A DNA stretch of 64,000 bases from Stenotrophomonas bentonitica (GCF_013185915.1 NZ_JAAZUH010000004.1:62001-126000), one strand, 5' to 3'; numbered from the stretch's first letter, positions 17,003 through 25,787 are shown. The notes: generated from the sequence alone by a model not told the origin. Translations and numbers: made by a program.

Positions 17003-18721
17003 ATGAACGCGAAGCATGGGCCGGCACAGGATGCGGTCCGGCTGGCCCTGGACGCATGCTCACGCGCCCTTGCAGGTGACCGCATCGTTGAACAGGCCGC
17101 TCCGCGAAGCAGTGTCGCGCTGACCCGGCTTGCCGTCACCCGAGGCATCAGCGATGCGCGTGCGCTGCGCCGGGCTCACCATGACGCGCGCATCCATGAG
17201 GACATGGCACCGAAGAACCCACAGGCGCGTGCGCTGTACGACGCGTTGGAGAACGTTCGCATTGAAGCCGTGGGAGCCGTTCGCATGCGCGGCGTAGCGC
17301 GAAACCTGGCTGCTGCATTGGAGAACGCGCTGGACGAGCGCGAGGCGGACGCAACGACGGCGCTTGCGCTGATCCTTCGAACGCGGCTGACCAGTGAGCC
17401 GTCGCCAGTGAGTGGAGCGGCGGCACTCGCGAAGCATGGTGCGTGGGTGCACGACCAGTTCGAAAATATGCTGCAGGAACTTCCATACGTTATGTACGAG
17501 CAGTCCAGCTTCGCACGTGTTGTCACCAGGCATCTGGATGCACTGACGGTCGATGTGTTGCTGGAAGCGCACATGGATCGCGCACCTTTGAACAACGCGG
17601 GCACCACGTGCACGGGTAACGCTGGCCAGAACAACGTGGCACGTGATGAACAGCGTGAGCACGTCGAAGAGGCGACCGGCTTGGACGAGCCCGCCGTTGC
17701 AGATGCGCCTTCACCCCCGGACAGGCGGGATGGACAGCCATTGAATCCGGCACGACTACGCGCGGCGAGCGGAGCGGTGGCCGCTGAGACCGGCTATCGC
17801 GTCTTCACCACCGAATTCGATCAGACTGCAAACGCGTGGGACCTTCGCACTCCGCAGGAGCTGCAGCGGCTGCGCGGTGTGCTGGACCGGCATCGCGCCG
17901 TGCACCGCGTCACCGTAGGGCGGCTGGCGGCGCGACTCCAGCGGCATCTGATGGCACGCCAGCAGCGCGACTGGGCGTTCGACCTCGAAGAAGGCGAGCT
18001 GGACACCGCCCGGGTTGCGCGCATCATCATCGACCCGACGCAGCCGCTGTCGTTCAAGCAGGAGCGCGAGAGTCGCTTCCGGGACACGGCGGTCACCCTG
18101 CTGATCGACAACTCCGGCTCCATGCACGGTCGCCCCATCGCCGTGGCTGCGGTCTGTTGCGACATCCTTGCCGCCACGCTGGAGCGCTGTGGTGTCAGCG
18201 TTGAGATCCTCGGCTTCACCACAGGCGCATGGAACGGTGGACAGCCACGCGAGACGTGGTTGAAGGCAGGCAGGCCCGCCGCACCCGGTCGCCTCAACCA
18301 GACCCGCCACATCATCTACAAATCCGCGCGGCAGCCGCTGCGTCGCGCCAGAAGCAGCCTCGGCCTGATGCTCTGCAGCGATCTCCTGAAGGAGAACATC
18401 GACGGTGAGGCCCTGCTATGGGCACACCAGCGCCTGCTCGCCCGACCCGAGCAACGCAGACTTCTCATCGTCGTATCCGACGGCGCGCCCGCCGATGACG
18501 CCACCCTTTCAGCCAATCCACGTGACTACCTTGAGCGCCACCTGCGCGCGGTGATCGACATGATCGAAAAGCGCTCGCCCGTAGAGCTGGTGGCGATAGG
18601 CATGGGCCATGACGTTGGCAGGTACTACGCGGGTGCAGTAACCATCCGCGAGCCGGAGCAACTGGCAGGTGCGCTGACAGATGAGCTCGGCGGGCTGCTC
18701 GTGCAACGCGCCGCCCGTTGA
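17003..18721 (+). CDS. CobT-like VWA-domain protein linked to the urease operon
   Basis: It is a 572-residue partner of the preceding ATPase, separated from it by one base. The N-terminal half is helical and CobT-like, with segments such as FENVRIE-type [15 protein letters not shown] and an acidic/linker part near residues 210-250. The C-terminal half is a von Willebrand A domain with the MIDAS motif DNSGSMHG (D369, S371, S373) and a later SDGAPADD. CobT normally forms the two-tier ring with CobS in cobaltochelatase; here the substrate subunit CobN is missing. The stop is 2 bp from the stop of the convergent yczE gene, so no terminator separates them. Confidence 0.85.
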   Translation: MNAKHGPAQDAVRLALDACSRALAGDRIVEQAAPRSSVALTRLAVTRGISDARALRRAHHDARIHEDMAPKNPQARALYDALENVRIEAVGAVRMRGVARNLAAALENALDEREADATTALALILRTRLTSEPSPVSGAAALAKHGAWVHDQFENMLQELPYVMYEQSSFARVVTRHLDALTVDVLLEAHMDRAPLNNAGTTCTGNAGQNNVARDEQREHVEEATGLDEPAVADAPSPPDRRDGQPLNPARLRAASGAVAAETGYRVFTTEFDQTANAWDLRTPQELQRLRGVLDRHRAVHRVTVGRLAARLQRHLMARQQRDWAFDLEEGELDTARVARIIIDPTQPLSFKQERESRFRDTAVTLLIDNSGSMHGRPIAVAAVCCDILAATLERCGVSVEILGFTTGAWNGGQPRETWLKAGRPAAPGRLNQTRHIIYKSARQPLRRARSSLGLMLCSDLLKENIDGEALLWAHQRLLARPEQRRLLIVVSDGAPADDATLSANPRDYLERHLRAVIDMIEKRSPVELVAIGMGHDVGRYYAGAVTIREPEQLAGALTDELGGLLVQRAAR

Positions 18722-18723
18722 CA

Positions 18724-19392
18724 TCACTGCGCCGGCGCCGGCGCCACATCCAGCCGCAGCACCAGGTAACGCATGAAGAACTGTGTGATCGGCCCCACGC
18801 ACAGTGCGAACACCACCGTCCCCACACCGGCAATGCCACCCAGGGCGAAACCTAGCGCCAGCACCACCAGCTCGATGCAGGTGCGGACCCGCTGGATGGA
18901 CCACCCCGCACGCCGGGCAAAGCCGGTCATCAGGCCATCGCGCGGGCCGGTGCCCAGTTGCGCGCCGACGTACAGCGCTGTGGCGATCGCGCAGACCACT
19001 ACGCCGGTGAGCAGGTAGAGCCAGCGCAGCCCCAGGGCCTCAGGCGCGTCGAAAAACTGCAGGTTGATGTCGGTGAACGGCCCCAGCAGCAGGGTGTTGG
19101 CCAGCGTGCCCAGCCCGGGCATCTGCCGCAGCGGTATCCACAGCAGCAGCACCACCAGCGCCACCAGCACCATGATCGTGCCCAGCGACAGCGGCAGGTG
19201 CCGCGCGGCGCCCTCGTGGAACACCACCCACGGAGAGCCGCCGAGCGTGCTGCGCATCAGCAGCGCGTTGGAAATGCCGTACAGATACAGCCCGACCAGC
19301 AGCCGTACCAGGCGTTCGGGCAGTCGGCCCGCACGGAGCTGGGCGAGAGGGCCGAGATTGGCCAGTCCAAGCGGAGAGGTGTTCAGGTTCAT
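18724..19392 (-). CDS. YczE/YyaS-type membrane protein
   Basis: It is a 222-residue integral membrane protein with five hydrophobic segments. It contains RLVRLLVGLYLYGISNALLM, GSPWVVFHEGAA, the conserved GTGPRDGLMTGF stretch and GIAGVGTVVFALCVGPITQFF near the C-terminus, as in the YczE family. Function in the family is unclear; a link to antibiotic or pyridoxal-related export has been suggested. The start at ATG 19392 follows no clear ribosome-binding site because it lies inside the shared inverted repeat. It is divergent from a MocR regulator, an arrangement known for yczR-yczE pairs. Confidence 0.85.
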   Translation of the reverse strand: MNLNTSPLGLANLGPLAQLRAGRLPERLVRLLVGLYLYGISNALLMRSTLGGSPWVVFHEGAARHLPLSLGTIMVLVALVVLLLWIPLRQMPGLGTLANTLLLGPFTDINLQFFDAPEALGLRWLYLLTGVVVCAIATALYVGAQLGTGPRDGLMTGFARRAGWSIQRVRTCIELVVLALGFALGGIAGVGTVVFALCVGPITQFFMRYLVLRLDVAPAPAQ

Positions 19393-19455
19393 GGGGCCAG
19401 TATCTCGACAAGTGGCACTTCCACGTAGAGCCAGTTCAGCCATAGTGGCCCCATG
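19390..19455. promoter_or_regulatory. Inverted repeat covering both divergent start codons (yczE/MocR operator candidate)
   Basis: CATGGGGCCAGTAT at 19390-19403 and ATAGTGGCCCCATG at 19442-19455 are reverse complements at 13 of 14 positions. Each arm includes the start codon of one of the two divergent genes, so the region is almost symmetric around its centre. MocR regulators usually bind sites in exactly such shared promoter regions. The 38 bp between the arms would hold the promoters. Confidence 0.6.
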
Positions 19456-20907
19456 AATCGCGCCCTGACTCCCCAGCACCTGGCCACCCTGGTTGGCCAG
19501 TTCCCGCGCAAGCCGGCATATCGCGGCCTGCGCCAGGTCCTGCAGGAACTCATCGGCGACGGGCGCATTCCGCTCGACACCCGCCTGCCGAGCGAGCGCG
19601 CGGTCTCCGTGCAGCTCGGGGTGTCCCGCAACACAGTCACGCGCGCCTATGCCGACCTTGTGGCTGCCGGTTTCGCCAGCACCCGCCACGGCGCCGGCAC
19701 GTTCGCCGCAGTGCCCGCCGAACGCCGTCGCGCGCACGACCACGCACTGCGTTCGGTGGCCAATCCGCACGACCCGGAGGGCAGCATCGACCTCACCTGC
19801 GCGTCCACCACGGCCATACCTGGCATAGGCGCTGCCTATGAGCGCGCCATGGAGCGATTGCCCGGATACCTGGGCAGCGATGGCTACCGTCCCACCGGCC
19901 TGCCCGCGCTGCGTGCCCTGATCGCCCAGCAGTTCGCCCAACGCGGGCTGCCTACCGATCCCGGCCAGATCATGGTGTGCTCAGGCGCATTGGCCGCCAC
20001 CGCCGTGGTGGCGCGGGCGCTGTCGCGTCCCGGCGACCGGGTGATGATCGAATCGCCGGTCTACCCCAACGTCATCGAAGCGCTTCGGCTGGGCGGCGCG
20101 CGGCTGGTGGCCTCTCCCATGGGCGACGCGCTGGGCGAAGAAGGCTGGGACCTGGACGGCGTCGCCGCCACCCTTACCCAGACCCGGCCGCATCTGGCGT
20201 ACCTCATTCCCGACTTCCAGAATCCCACCGGCTTCCTGATGCGCGACGACCAGCGCGCACGCTATGCCGCCGAACTGAAGGCCACGCGCACCGTCCCCAT
20301 CGTCGACGAGTCGTTGCAGGCACTGTCGCTCACAGACGCGTCAATGCCGCTGCCGTTCGCCGCGCATGCCCCGGAGACGATCACCCTGGGCAGTGTGTCC
20401 AAGCTGTACTGGAGCGGTCTGCGCGTGGGCTGGATCCGCGCGCCGCAGGGAATGATGGACAAGCTCATCAAGGCACGGCTGCAGTTGGACCTGGGCACCG
20501 CCCTGTTCGACCAGCTGGTGGTGACCGAACTGCTGCAGGACGGAGCGTTGATGGCCGCCCGCCGCACCCAGCTGCGCGAGCGCCGCGACGCGCTGGCCAA
20601 CGCCATCATCGAACACCTGCCGGAGTGGCGCTTCCGTCTTCCGCAGGGCGGCATGACGCTGTGGCTGCAGCTGCCTGCCGGCACCAGTGCCACCCAGTTC
20701 GCGACCCGCCTGGAAGCTGCCGGCGTACACATCCCGCCCGGCCCGATGTTCAGCGTGGAAGGTGGCGGCGACCAATGGCTGCGCATCCCCTTCGTGCGGC
20801 CGGAGGCGGACCTGATCGAAGCCGTGCGGCGCATCGCTGAGGTCTGGTCGAGCGCCCCGTTGCGCCCATCCGCGCGCAGGCAGGGTGCACAGGTCGTGAT
20901 CCTCTGA
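19453..20907 (+). CDS. MocR-family regulator (GntR HTH fused to aminotransferase fold)
   Basis: This 484-residue fusion has an N-terminal GntR winged helix (residues 10-85, LPSERAVSVQLGVSRNTVTRAYADL) and a C-terminal fold-type-I PLP domain. The PLP lysine is K317 in TLGSVSKLYWSGLRVGWI, preceded by PDFQNPTGFLM and IVDESLQALSL. In this group PLP serves as a ligand or sensor and the aminotransferase domain need not be catalytic. It is divergent from the yczE-type gene and shares a symmetric regulatory region with it, so it probably controls that gene. It resembles YczR more than PdxR or GabR, judging only from its neighbour. Confidence 0.9.
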   Translation: MNRALTPQHLATLVGQFPRKPAYRGLRQVLQELIGDGRIPLDTRLPSERAVSVQLGVSRNTVTRAYADLVAAGFASTRHGAGTFAAVPAERRRAHDHALRSVANPHDPEGSIDLTCASTTAIPGIGAAYERAMERLPGYLGSDGYRPTGLPALRALIAQQFAQRGLPTDPGQIMVCSGALAATAVVARALSRPGDRVMIESPVYPNVIEALRLGGARLVASPMGDALGEEGWDLDGVAATLTQTRPHLAYLIPDFQNPTGFLMRDDQRARYAAELKATRTVPIVDESLQALSLTDASMPLPFAAHAPETITLGSVSKLYWSGLRVGWIRAPQGMMDKLIKARLQLDLGTALFDQLVVTELLQDGALMAARRTQLRERRDALANAIIEHLPEWRFRLPQGGMTLWLQLPAGTSATQFATRLEAAGVHIPPGPMFSVEGGGDQWLRIPFVRPEADLIEAVRRIAEVWSSAPLRPSARRQGAQVVIL

Positions 20908-21006
20908 TTGGTTCACCGCGCTCAACACGCCGTTTCCCGTCCACCGTCTACCGTGCGTCCACGCGCCTGCCTATCGTGCTCCGAACCCCCACGTTCCGGA
21001 AACACC

Positions 21007-21756
21007 ATGCAGACCCTCCATGGCAAAACCGCCCTGATCACCGGCGGCAGCAGCGGCATTGGACTGGCGACCGCGAAGCTCTTCGCAGCACAGGGCGCCC
21101 AGGTCATCATCACCGGGCGGCGAAAAGACGTCGTTGACGCCGCAGTGGCCTCCATCGGCAGCGCGGCCACGGGCCTTGTTGGAGACGTCGCGGACATCGC
21201 CCACCACGACGCAGTGGCGGCGGAGCTGAAGCAACGCTTTGGCGGCCTGGACATCTACATGGCCAACGCCGGCCTGAATACCATCAACGACTCGGCCCAG
21301 GTCAGCCCGGACGAATTCGATGCCCAGTTCAGCGCCAATGCGCGCGGCGTGTTTTTCGGCGTGCAGAACATTGCGCCGATCATGCGTGACGGCGGCGCCA
21401 TCATCATCACCAGCTCGATCGCCAGCCAGAAGGTGCTGGACGGCCACGCCGTGTACGCGGGTTCGAAGGCCGCCATCGAAGCCTTCGCGCGCAGTTGGAT
21501 GGTCGAGTTCCGCGCACGCCGCATCCGCGTCAACGTGCTCAGCCCGGGTCCGGTCAACACCCCCATCCTGGACAAGCTCGGCATCCCGCCGGAACAGCGA
21601 GGTGACTTCGAACAGCAGGTCGCAAGCGCCATCCCATTGGGCCGGCTTGGTGAGCCGGAGGAGCTGGCCAGCGCCGCACTCTTCCTGGCCTCGGACGCGG
21701 GCAGCTTCGTCAACGGCGTGGTGCTGCGCGTGGATGGCGGGATGTCGGTGCTGTAG
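21007..21756 (+). CDS. SDR-family oxidoreductase
   Basis: It is a 249-residue classical short-chain dehydrogenase. It has the nucleotide-binding motif TGGSSGIG (residues 12-19), NAG at 87-89, the catalytic serine near 136 (IITSSIASQ), Y150 and K154 in VYAGSKAA, and the C-terminal LASDAGSFVNGVVLRVDGG segment. GRRKD after the second strand suggests NADP(H) preference. Many proteins of this shape are annotated as glucose dehydrogenases or acyl reductases; the substrate cannot be told from sequence. The start at ATG 21007 gives the family N-terminus. It is not obviously in an operon with the MocR gene 99 bp upstream. Confidence 0.88.
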   Translation: MQTLHGKTALITGGSSGIGLATAKLFAAQGAQVIITGRRKDVVDAAVASIGSAATGLVGDVADIAHHDAVAAELKQRFGGLDIYMANAGLNTINDSAQVSPDEFDAQFSANARGVFFGVQNIAPIMRDGGAIIITSSIASQKVLDGHAVYAGSKAAIEAFARSWMVEFRARRIRVNVLSPGPVNTPILDKLGIPPEQRGDFEQQVASAIPLGRLGEPEELASAALFLASDAGSFVNGVVLRVDGGMSVL

Positions 21757-21836
21757 GCACGTCAGATTTCCCTGATACTGCGGCTTCCGCGAACCCGCTA
21801 GCATCGGACGCCAACGCCCATCACGATGGCCTACCG

Positions 21837-21974
21837 ATGACAAGCATCAAGGCAATGAAGCTGTTGTTCGCCGGGTTGATCCTGGCAGCTGGAGTGTTCG
21901 TAGTCGGCTACCACGGCGGCAAGCAGTTGGCGAAGGCTGAGATCGCCGCGCAGACGTTGACCACGCAGAAGTGA
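21837..21974 (+). CDS. Very small membrane protein
   Basis: This 45-codon gene encodes MTSIKAMKLLFAGLILAAG followed by VFVVGYHGGKQLAKAE and a short polar tail ending in QTLTTQK. It has one membrane helix and a positively charged N-terminus, so it would insert with the C-terminus outside or be a small anchor. It is 80 bp after the SDR gene on the same strand. No clear ribosome-binding site is seen (GATGGCCTACCG upstream), and it has no recognised family, so the call is moderate. Confidence 0.5.
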   Translation: MTSIKAMKLLFAGLILAAGVFVVGYHGGKQLAKAEIAAQTLTTQK

Positions 21975-21998
21975 TGAAGCGTTGACGGCAGGCGTGCG

Positions 21999-23015
21999 TT
22001 ACCTGCCCGCGCGGTCTCCCTGCTCAATGCCAGACGCATCCCGTGGCTTCGTCGAAGCTGGGGACGACAGGTTCTTCAGAACCGACTTGTCGATCCTGGC
22101 GGCGACGCCAACGCTGCGCCCAGCCAGATTCACCACTTGGTACTGCACCGCGACACCCAATACCTGGGTGGCTTCGGCCATGTTCAATCCATGGCTTCCG
22201 CGCAACCACTGCAGCATGCCGGAGGTAGCCAAGCGCAGCGCGTCGTCACTCGAGCCGCCCTGACCCAACGTCATGATCTGGGTTGGCGACTCCACGCGCG
22301 GGGTGTTGATCGAGTGCTGTTTCAGCAGTTCCACCTTCACCACCACATCCAGCGAGGTTTCCAGCGCCCACTGCGTGGTCTCACCATCGCCCTGCAACGC
22401 GTGGCCGTCGCCCAGGTACAGCAGTGCACCGGGCTGCTGCACCGGCAGGTACACGGTGTTGCCCTCAACAGCCGCGTTGAAATCCATGTTGCCGCCGAAC
22501 TCAACCGTGTCGCCGGTAGAAAACGGCGGGTAACCAAAACCGGGTGCCACGGCGATGCCGCCCAGCATCGGCTTCACCGGGATCTCGAAGTTCTTCAGCC
22601 CGCCCGTGGCCCCCTGCGGGCGCGCAACGCCTTTGACACGGTCCAGCTCCCAGCGGGCGGGCTGGCCAAGGGAGGCGGTTCATGCCGTGAACGCATGGGT
22701 GATGCGTCTGTCCCGATGGTTGGTATCGGGCTGGTCGCTCTGGCCGCGCATCTTCGCGTCATCGATCTGGCCCTCGAAATGATAGGCCTGCCCCTGTGAA
22801 TCCCTGGCAGTGAACTGCAGTCGCCCACCACGCAGTGACCCGGTGACCGGATCGGCGTCGAGCTTGCCGCTGACCTGTTCACCTTGTACGTCCATGTGCA
22901 GGGTCTGGTAATTGGTGCTGCCCCACCAGTCGGTAGCTACGACCCACTGCTCGGCGGCAAGGGCTGGCAACGGCAGCGCCGCCAGCAGCAGGAACAGCTT
23001 GGGAGCGAAGGGCAT
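21999..23015 (-). pseudogene. Acetamidase/formamidase-family gene with internal deletion and stop
   Basis: The N-terminal part (23015 down to 22683) encodes a signal peptide ([20 protein letters not shown]) and a beta-rich domain, [20 protein letters not shown] and on to DQPDTN, ending ITHAFTA. It runs straight into TGA at 22680-22682. In the same frame the reading continues as SLGQPARWELDRVKGV and PVKPMLGGIAVAPGFGYPP, then VYLPVQQPGALLYLGDGHA, which is the C-terminal half of an acetamidase/formamidase. The middle of the family (on my recollection about 100 residues or more) is absent at the junction, so this looks like an internal deletion that also created the stop. Both remaining parts still read well, which suggests a recent event. 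Confidence 0.8.
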
Positions 23016-23189
23016 TGCGGAGCTCCATGCAGACCGACAAGGCAGGTTCCGGGAACTTATGGAGGGTGGGGAGGCAGCAGCAGTGTCAAACGTAACGACG
23101 GCTTTGCGCACAGTATTCCCGATCAGACAAGATTCCCCTTTCCAATGCCTTCGGCCAAGATCGACCGATCCAGACAGAGGGCAGCGGGA

Positions 23190-23522
23190 ATGAATGCATG
23201 GATCTACCTGGCGGTGGCGATCCTCAGTGAGGTCATCGCCACCAGCGCATTGAAGGCCAGCGAAGGCTTCTCCAAGGTGGGGCCTTCCATTCTGGTCGTG
23301 CTCTTCTACGGCGTGTCCTTCTATTGCCTCTCGCAGACCCTCAAGAGCGTTCCAGTCGGGGTGGCCTACGCCATCTGGTCCGGCGTCGGGATCGTGTTCA
23401 TCACACTGGTTGCCTGGGTCCTGCATGGTCAGAAGATCGACCTGTGGGGCGTGATCGGCATGGCGATGATTACCGGCGGCGTAGTGGTCATGAACACGCT
23501 CTCCAAGACGTCGGGCCACTGA
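23190..23522 (+). CDS. SMR-family multidrug exporter (EmrE-like)
   Basis: This 110-residue protein has four membrane helices. The essential glutamate is at position 14 ([15 protein letters not shown]), and the family signature [10 protein letters not shown] lies in helix 3. It resembles EmrE throughout, including SEGFSKV after helix 1 and the short TLSKTSGH tail, and is less like the guanidinium exporter Gdx/SugE. It would exchange lipophilic cations, such as quaternary ammonium compounds, for protons. GAGGGCAGCGGGA precedes the ATG. It is divergent from the broken acetamidase gene with 174 bp between. Confidence 0.92.
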   Translation: MNAWIYLAVAILSEVIATSALKASEGFSKVGPSILVVLFYGVSFYCLSQTLKSVPVGVAYAIWSGVGIVFITLVAWVLHGQKIDLWGVIGMAMITGGVVVMNTLSKTSGH

Positions 23523-23618
23523 CGAGGAAGATGTATGGTTCAGGGAAAAGCCGTTGAGCTGCGCCAGTCCACCGGACACACTGGCTTCCAGACCACCAAC
23601 TGACGTATCGGAATCTGC

Positions 23619-24035
23619 ATGTTGAGGCGGCCCCGCGTTCTACTGGTTGAAGACCAGCTGGACCTGCGCGATCTGATTGGTAATGCACTGGCGGACCATG
23701 GCGTTGACGTCGTCCTGGCAGAGGACGGCCGATGCGCCGAGGAGCTGATCAGGCTTCATGGCGATTTCGATGTCGTCTTCAGTGACATTGAGATGCCGAA
23801 CGGCGTATCGGGAATTGAACTGGCCGAAACCGTGGCACGCCACCTGCCCCAGGCGCAGGTGATCCTGGCCTCGGGTTACGCCCGCAGCCAGCTGCCGCCG
23901 CTGCCGGAGGGCGTCACCTTCCTGTCCAAGCCCTATCGTCTCAAACAACTCATGGCGCTGTTCAATGCTGTCACGCGCGCCGAGGGTGGAAGCAACGCTT
24001 CAGGAACCGATCCGTTCGTTTCGACACCGGGATAG
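23619..24035 (+). CDS. Single-domain response regulator
   Basis: It is 138 residues long and consists of one receiver domain: acidic pair E11-D12 (VLLVEDQ), phosphoacceptor D56 in VVFSDIEMPNG, LASGYA with the switch region, and the lysine of FLSKPYR. A short polar tail of about 20 residues follows, with no DNA-binding or enzymatic domain. The gene begins 97 bp after the exporter and is followed after 3 bp by a small gene of unknown function, so those two form an operon. No cognate kinase is adjacent. Confidence 0.88.
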   Translation: MLRRPRVLLVEDQLDLRDLIGNALADHGVDVVLAEDGRCAEELIRLHGDFDVVFSDIEMPNGVSGIELAETVARHLPQAQVILASGYARSQLPPLPEGVTFLSKPYRLKQLMALFNAVTRAEGGSNASGTDPFVSTPG

Positions 24036-24038
24036 CGC

Positions 24039-24398
24039 ATGAAAGAGTCCGTCGATGTGTTCACTGCCCTTCGCGACCTGCTGCTCCCCTATCGGCAACG
24101 GCTCCTCATCGTCCACGATCAAGACGGCCACTTCTACGCCAATTGCCAGAAGCCCGACGTCAAAGGAAAAGCCCAGTTCTTTGGTGCGGTAAAGGCGTCA
24201 GGGCGCAAGCAGGTGCTGCATTTCATGCCGGTGTACGACTTCCCGGAGCTGCTGGACAACATCAGCCCTGCACTGAAGAAACGCATGCAGGGGAAGTCGT
24301 GCTTCAACTTCGATGCCTGCGATGCTGCCGTGATGGATGAGCTGAAGCAGGTGATCGAGCAGGGTGTATCGCGTTACGAAGGCGCAGGTAAGCTTTAA
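24039..24398 (+). CDS. Conserved-looking hypothetical protein
   Basis: It is a 119-residue soluble protein with no signal peptide or membrane segment. Notable stretches are RQRLLIVHDQDGHFYANCQK, VLHFMPVYDFPELLDNI and KRMQGKSCFNFDACDAAVMDE. The pattern (polar surface, alternating strands, single-domain size) suggests a small alpha/beta fold. I do not recognise a named family. It is 3 bp behind a receiver-only response regulator and is probably expressed with it; it lies 7 bp from the convergent VOC gene. Confidence 0.72.
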   Translation: MKESVDVFTALRDLLLPYRQRLLIVHDQDGHFYANCQKPDVKGKAQFFGAVKASGRKQVLHFMPVYDFPELLDNISPALKKRMQGKSCFNFDACDAAVMDELKQVIEQGVSRYEGAGKL

Positions 24399-24405
24399 GC
24401 CGCCG

Positions 24406-24786
24406 CTAGATCCATGATCCGTTGATGACAGCCTCGATTCGGTGTCCGTCCGGGTCCATCAGGAAGGCCGCGTAATAGTGGTCTCCATAGTCGAGGCGTA
24501 CGCCAGGAGCGCCGTTGCAGGTGCCACCGACGTTCAGCGCGGACACGTGGAAGTCCTGCACGGCTGCACGCGATGGCGCTGCAAAGGCAAGGTGGAAGCC
24601 TTCCCCGGGCGGCTGCGCATTCTCCCGCAGCTTCAGGCATAGCAGATCCTCGTCGTCGACCAGCCCGTACCCGACCGCCGTTTCATCTTCGAAGACGCGA
24701 CGGAAACCCAATGCGCCCAGGGCGGCATCGTAGAAGCGCGCCGATAGATCGAGATCGCGGACGCCGATGGAGATGTGGTGGAGCAT
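24406..24786 (-). CDS. VOC-superfamily (glyoxalase-like) protein
   Basis: This 126-residue protein has paired beta-alpha-beta-beta-beta modules: MLHHISIGVRDLDLSARFYDAAL at the start and, in the second half, DYGDHYYAAFLMDPDGHRIEAV. The metal-ligand positions of VOC enzymes (H3 or H4 early, H/Y and E late) are present, so it may bind a divalent ion. Substrates are diverse across the family (methylglyoxal adducts, dioxygenase substrates, antibiotics) and cannot be assigned. It stands alone on the minus strand. Confidence 0.88.
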   Translation of the reverse strand: MLHHISIGVRDLDLSARFYDAALGALGFRRVFEDETAVGYGLVDDEDLLCLKLRENAQPPGEGFHLAFAAPSRAAVQDFHVSALNVGGTCNGAPGVRLDYGDHYYAAFLMDPDGHRIEAVINGSWI

Positions 24787-24836
24787 CGACGATTACCTTG
24801 ATCAGAAGCGTTCTTCTACCGCGTATGAATTCTAAA

Positions 24837-25217
24837 TTACGCTTTGCATGCAGGAACATCCGCGGGCGCAGGACTCATGTAGGTTACCTGTCCCGCACAG
24901 ACTTGAAAAGCGAACGAGATGCTGGCCACGCCGGGGTCTGGAACGCTGGCCGTGTGCATGACCTTGCCGTCGGGCGAGAGCAACTTGATGCGGGCGCCAT
25001 CCGGACTGCTCGGGTTGCCCGGCGTCGTCAGCTCAAGGGTAAAGCCATCGGAGAGCTGAACCGTGGCGGCTTCGCGAGACGGTAACTGAAGGTCAACGGC
25101 GACTGCCGGCAGTGCATCCCGCTGCAGGGTGCCGGTGAACTGCACCCTTTGCGGAGCAGCCGCAGACGAAGAGAACGAAACGCAACAAAGGGACAGTAAA
25201 GCGGCTGCGACCTTCAT
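24837..25217 (-). CDS. Secreted protein of unknown function
   Basis: It is 126 residues long with an N-terminal signal peptide (MKVAAALLSLCCVSFSSSAAA, cleavage probable after AAA). The mature part is beta-rich (QRVQFTGTLQRD, AVDLQLPSREAATVQLSDG, FTLELTTPGNP) with two cysteines near the end (FAFQVCAGQV and ADVPACKA) that could form a disulfide in the periplasm. No family is recognised. The ATG at 25217 follows GGAGGTGCACC. The DMP19-type gene lies upstream on the same strand, 35 bp away. Confidence 0.75.
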   Translation of the reverse strand: MKVAAALLSLCCVSFSSSAAAPQRVQFTGTLQRDALPAVAVDLQLPSREAATVQLSDGFTLELTTPGNPSSPDGARIKLLSPDGKVMHTASVPDPGVASISFAFQVCAGQVTYMSPAPADVPACKA

Positions 25218-25252
25218 GGTGCACCTCCAATGTGTGGGATATCCGTTCTTGA

Positions 25253-25711
25253 TCAGGGCTTCAATGCCGCAGCGTAACGGTCTGCCGCATTTTCGAAGCC
25301 GCCATTTTCTGTTTCCACCCGCTTGAAGAATGACTCGTCGAGGTCACTGAACGGGTCAGTGTCATCATCGAAATCATCCCAGACCTTGTCCAGCGCATCC
25401 TCGCGCTCGGAGCGCTCACGAGGATACGTCGGACCAAAGACCTGCATCGCCTTGTCGATCAGCTCTGCGGTCTCTGGCATACCCAAGGCACGGAACGCCT
25501 GCACGCCTTCCGGCGCCAGCACGCCCGTGCTGTTGGAAAAGAACTGCTCGAACCCGCCGTTGTTGATCTCGGACTGGCACCAGTGCGCCGCGAACAGGAC
25601 GCGTGATGCCTCGGGCGAGGCGGTGTACTGCTGGAGGAATACATCGCCACCGTCGTAGATCGATACGGTGTCCCAGATCGGCTCAACCAGCGTCCAATAG
25701 CCCACGCACAC
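25253..25711 (-). CDS. DMP19/DUF4375-family protein
   Basis: This 152-residue cytoplasmic protein carries the DUF4375 features: an aromatic N-terminal helix, LFAAHWCQSEINNGGFEQFFSNSTG, then ALGMPETAELIDKAM and a strongly acidic region KVWDDFDDDTDPFSDLDESFF. Related proteins include the DNA-mimic DMP19 of Neisseria, which binds nucleoid proteins or repressors; whether this one mimics DNA is not shown, but its acidic character fits. Flanking genes give no functional clue. Confidence 0.8.
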   Translation of the reverse strand: MCVGYWTLVEPIWDTVSIYDGGDVFLQQYTASPEASRVLFAAHWCQSEINNGGFEQFFSNSTGVLAPEGVQAFRALGMPETAELIDKAMQVFGPTYPRERSEREDALDKVWDDFDDDTDPFSDLDESFFKRVETENGGFENAADRYAAALKP

Positions 25712-25787
25712 TCTCCAGAGGGGGCCGGAACGATGCGTCCGACCACCCGCGCAGCGTCGCCGCTGCCGCGCGGAGAATCAAGTGCCC

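Noticed and set aside
15970..18721. A cobalamin biosynthesis operon
   Set aside because: Only CobS- and CobT-like genes are present. There is no cobN, no methyltransferases or amidases, and no cobalamin riboswitch upstream.
23016..23189. Guanidine riboswitch in front of the SMR exporter gene
   Set aside because: The leader lacks paired ACGR-loop hairpins, and the exporter is of the EmrE type, not the guanidinium-exporting Gdx type.
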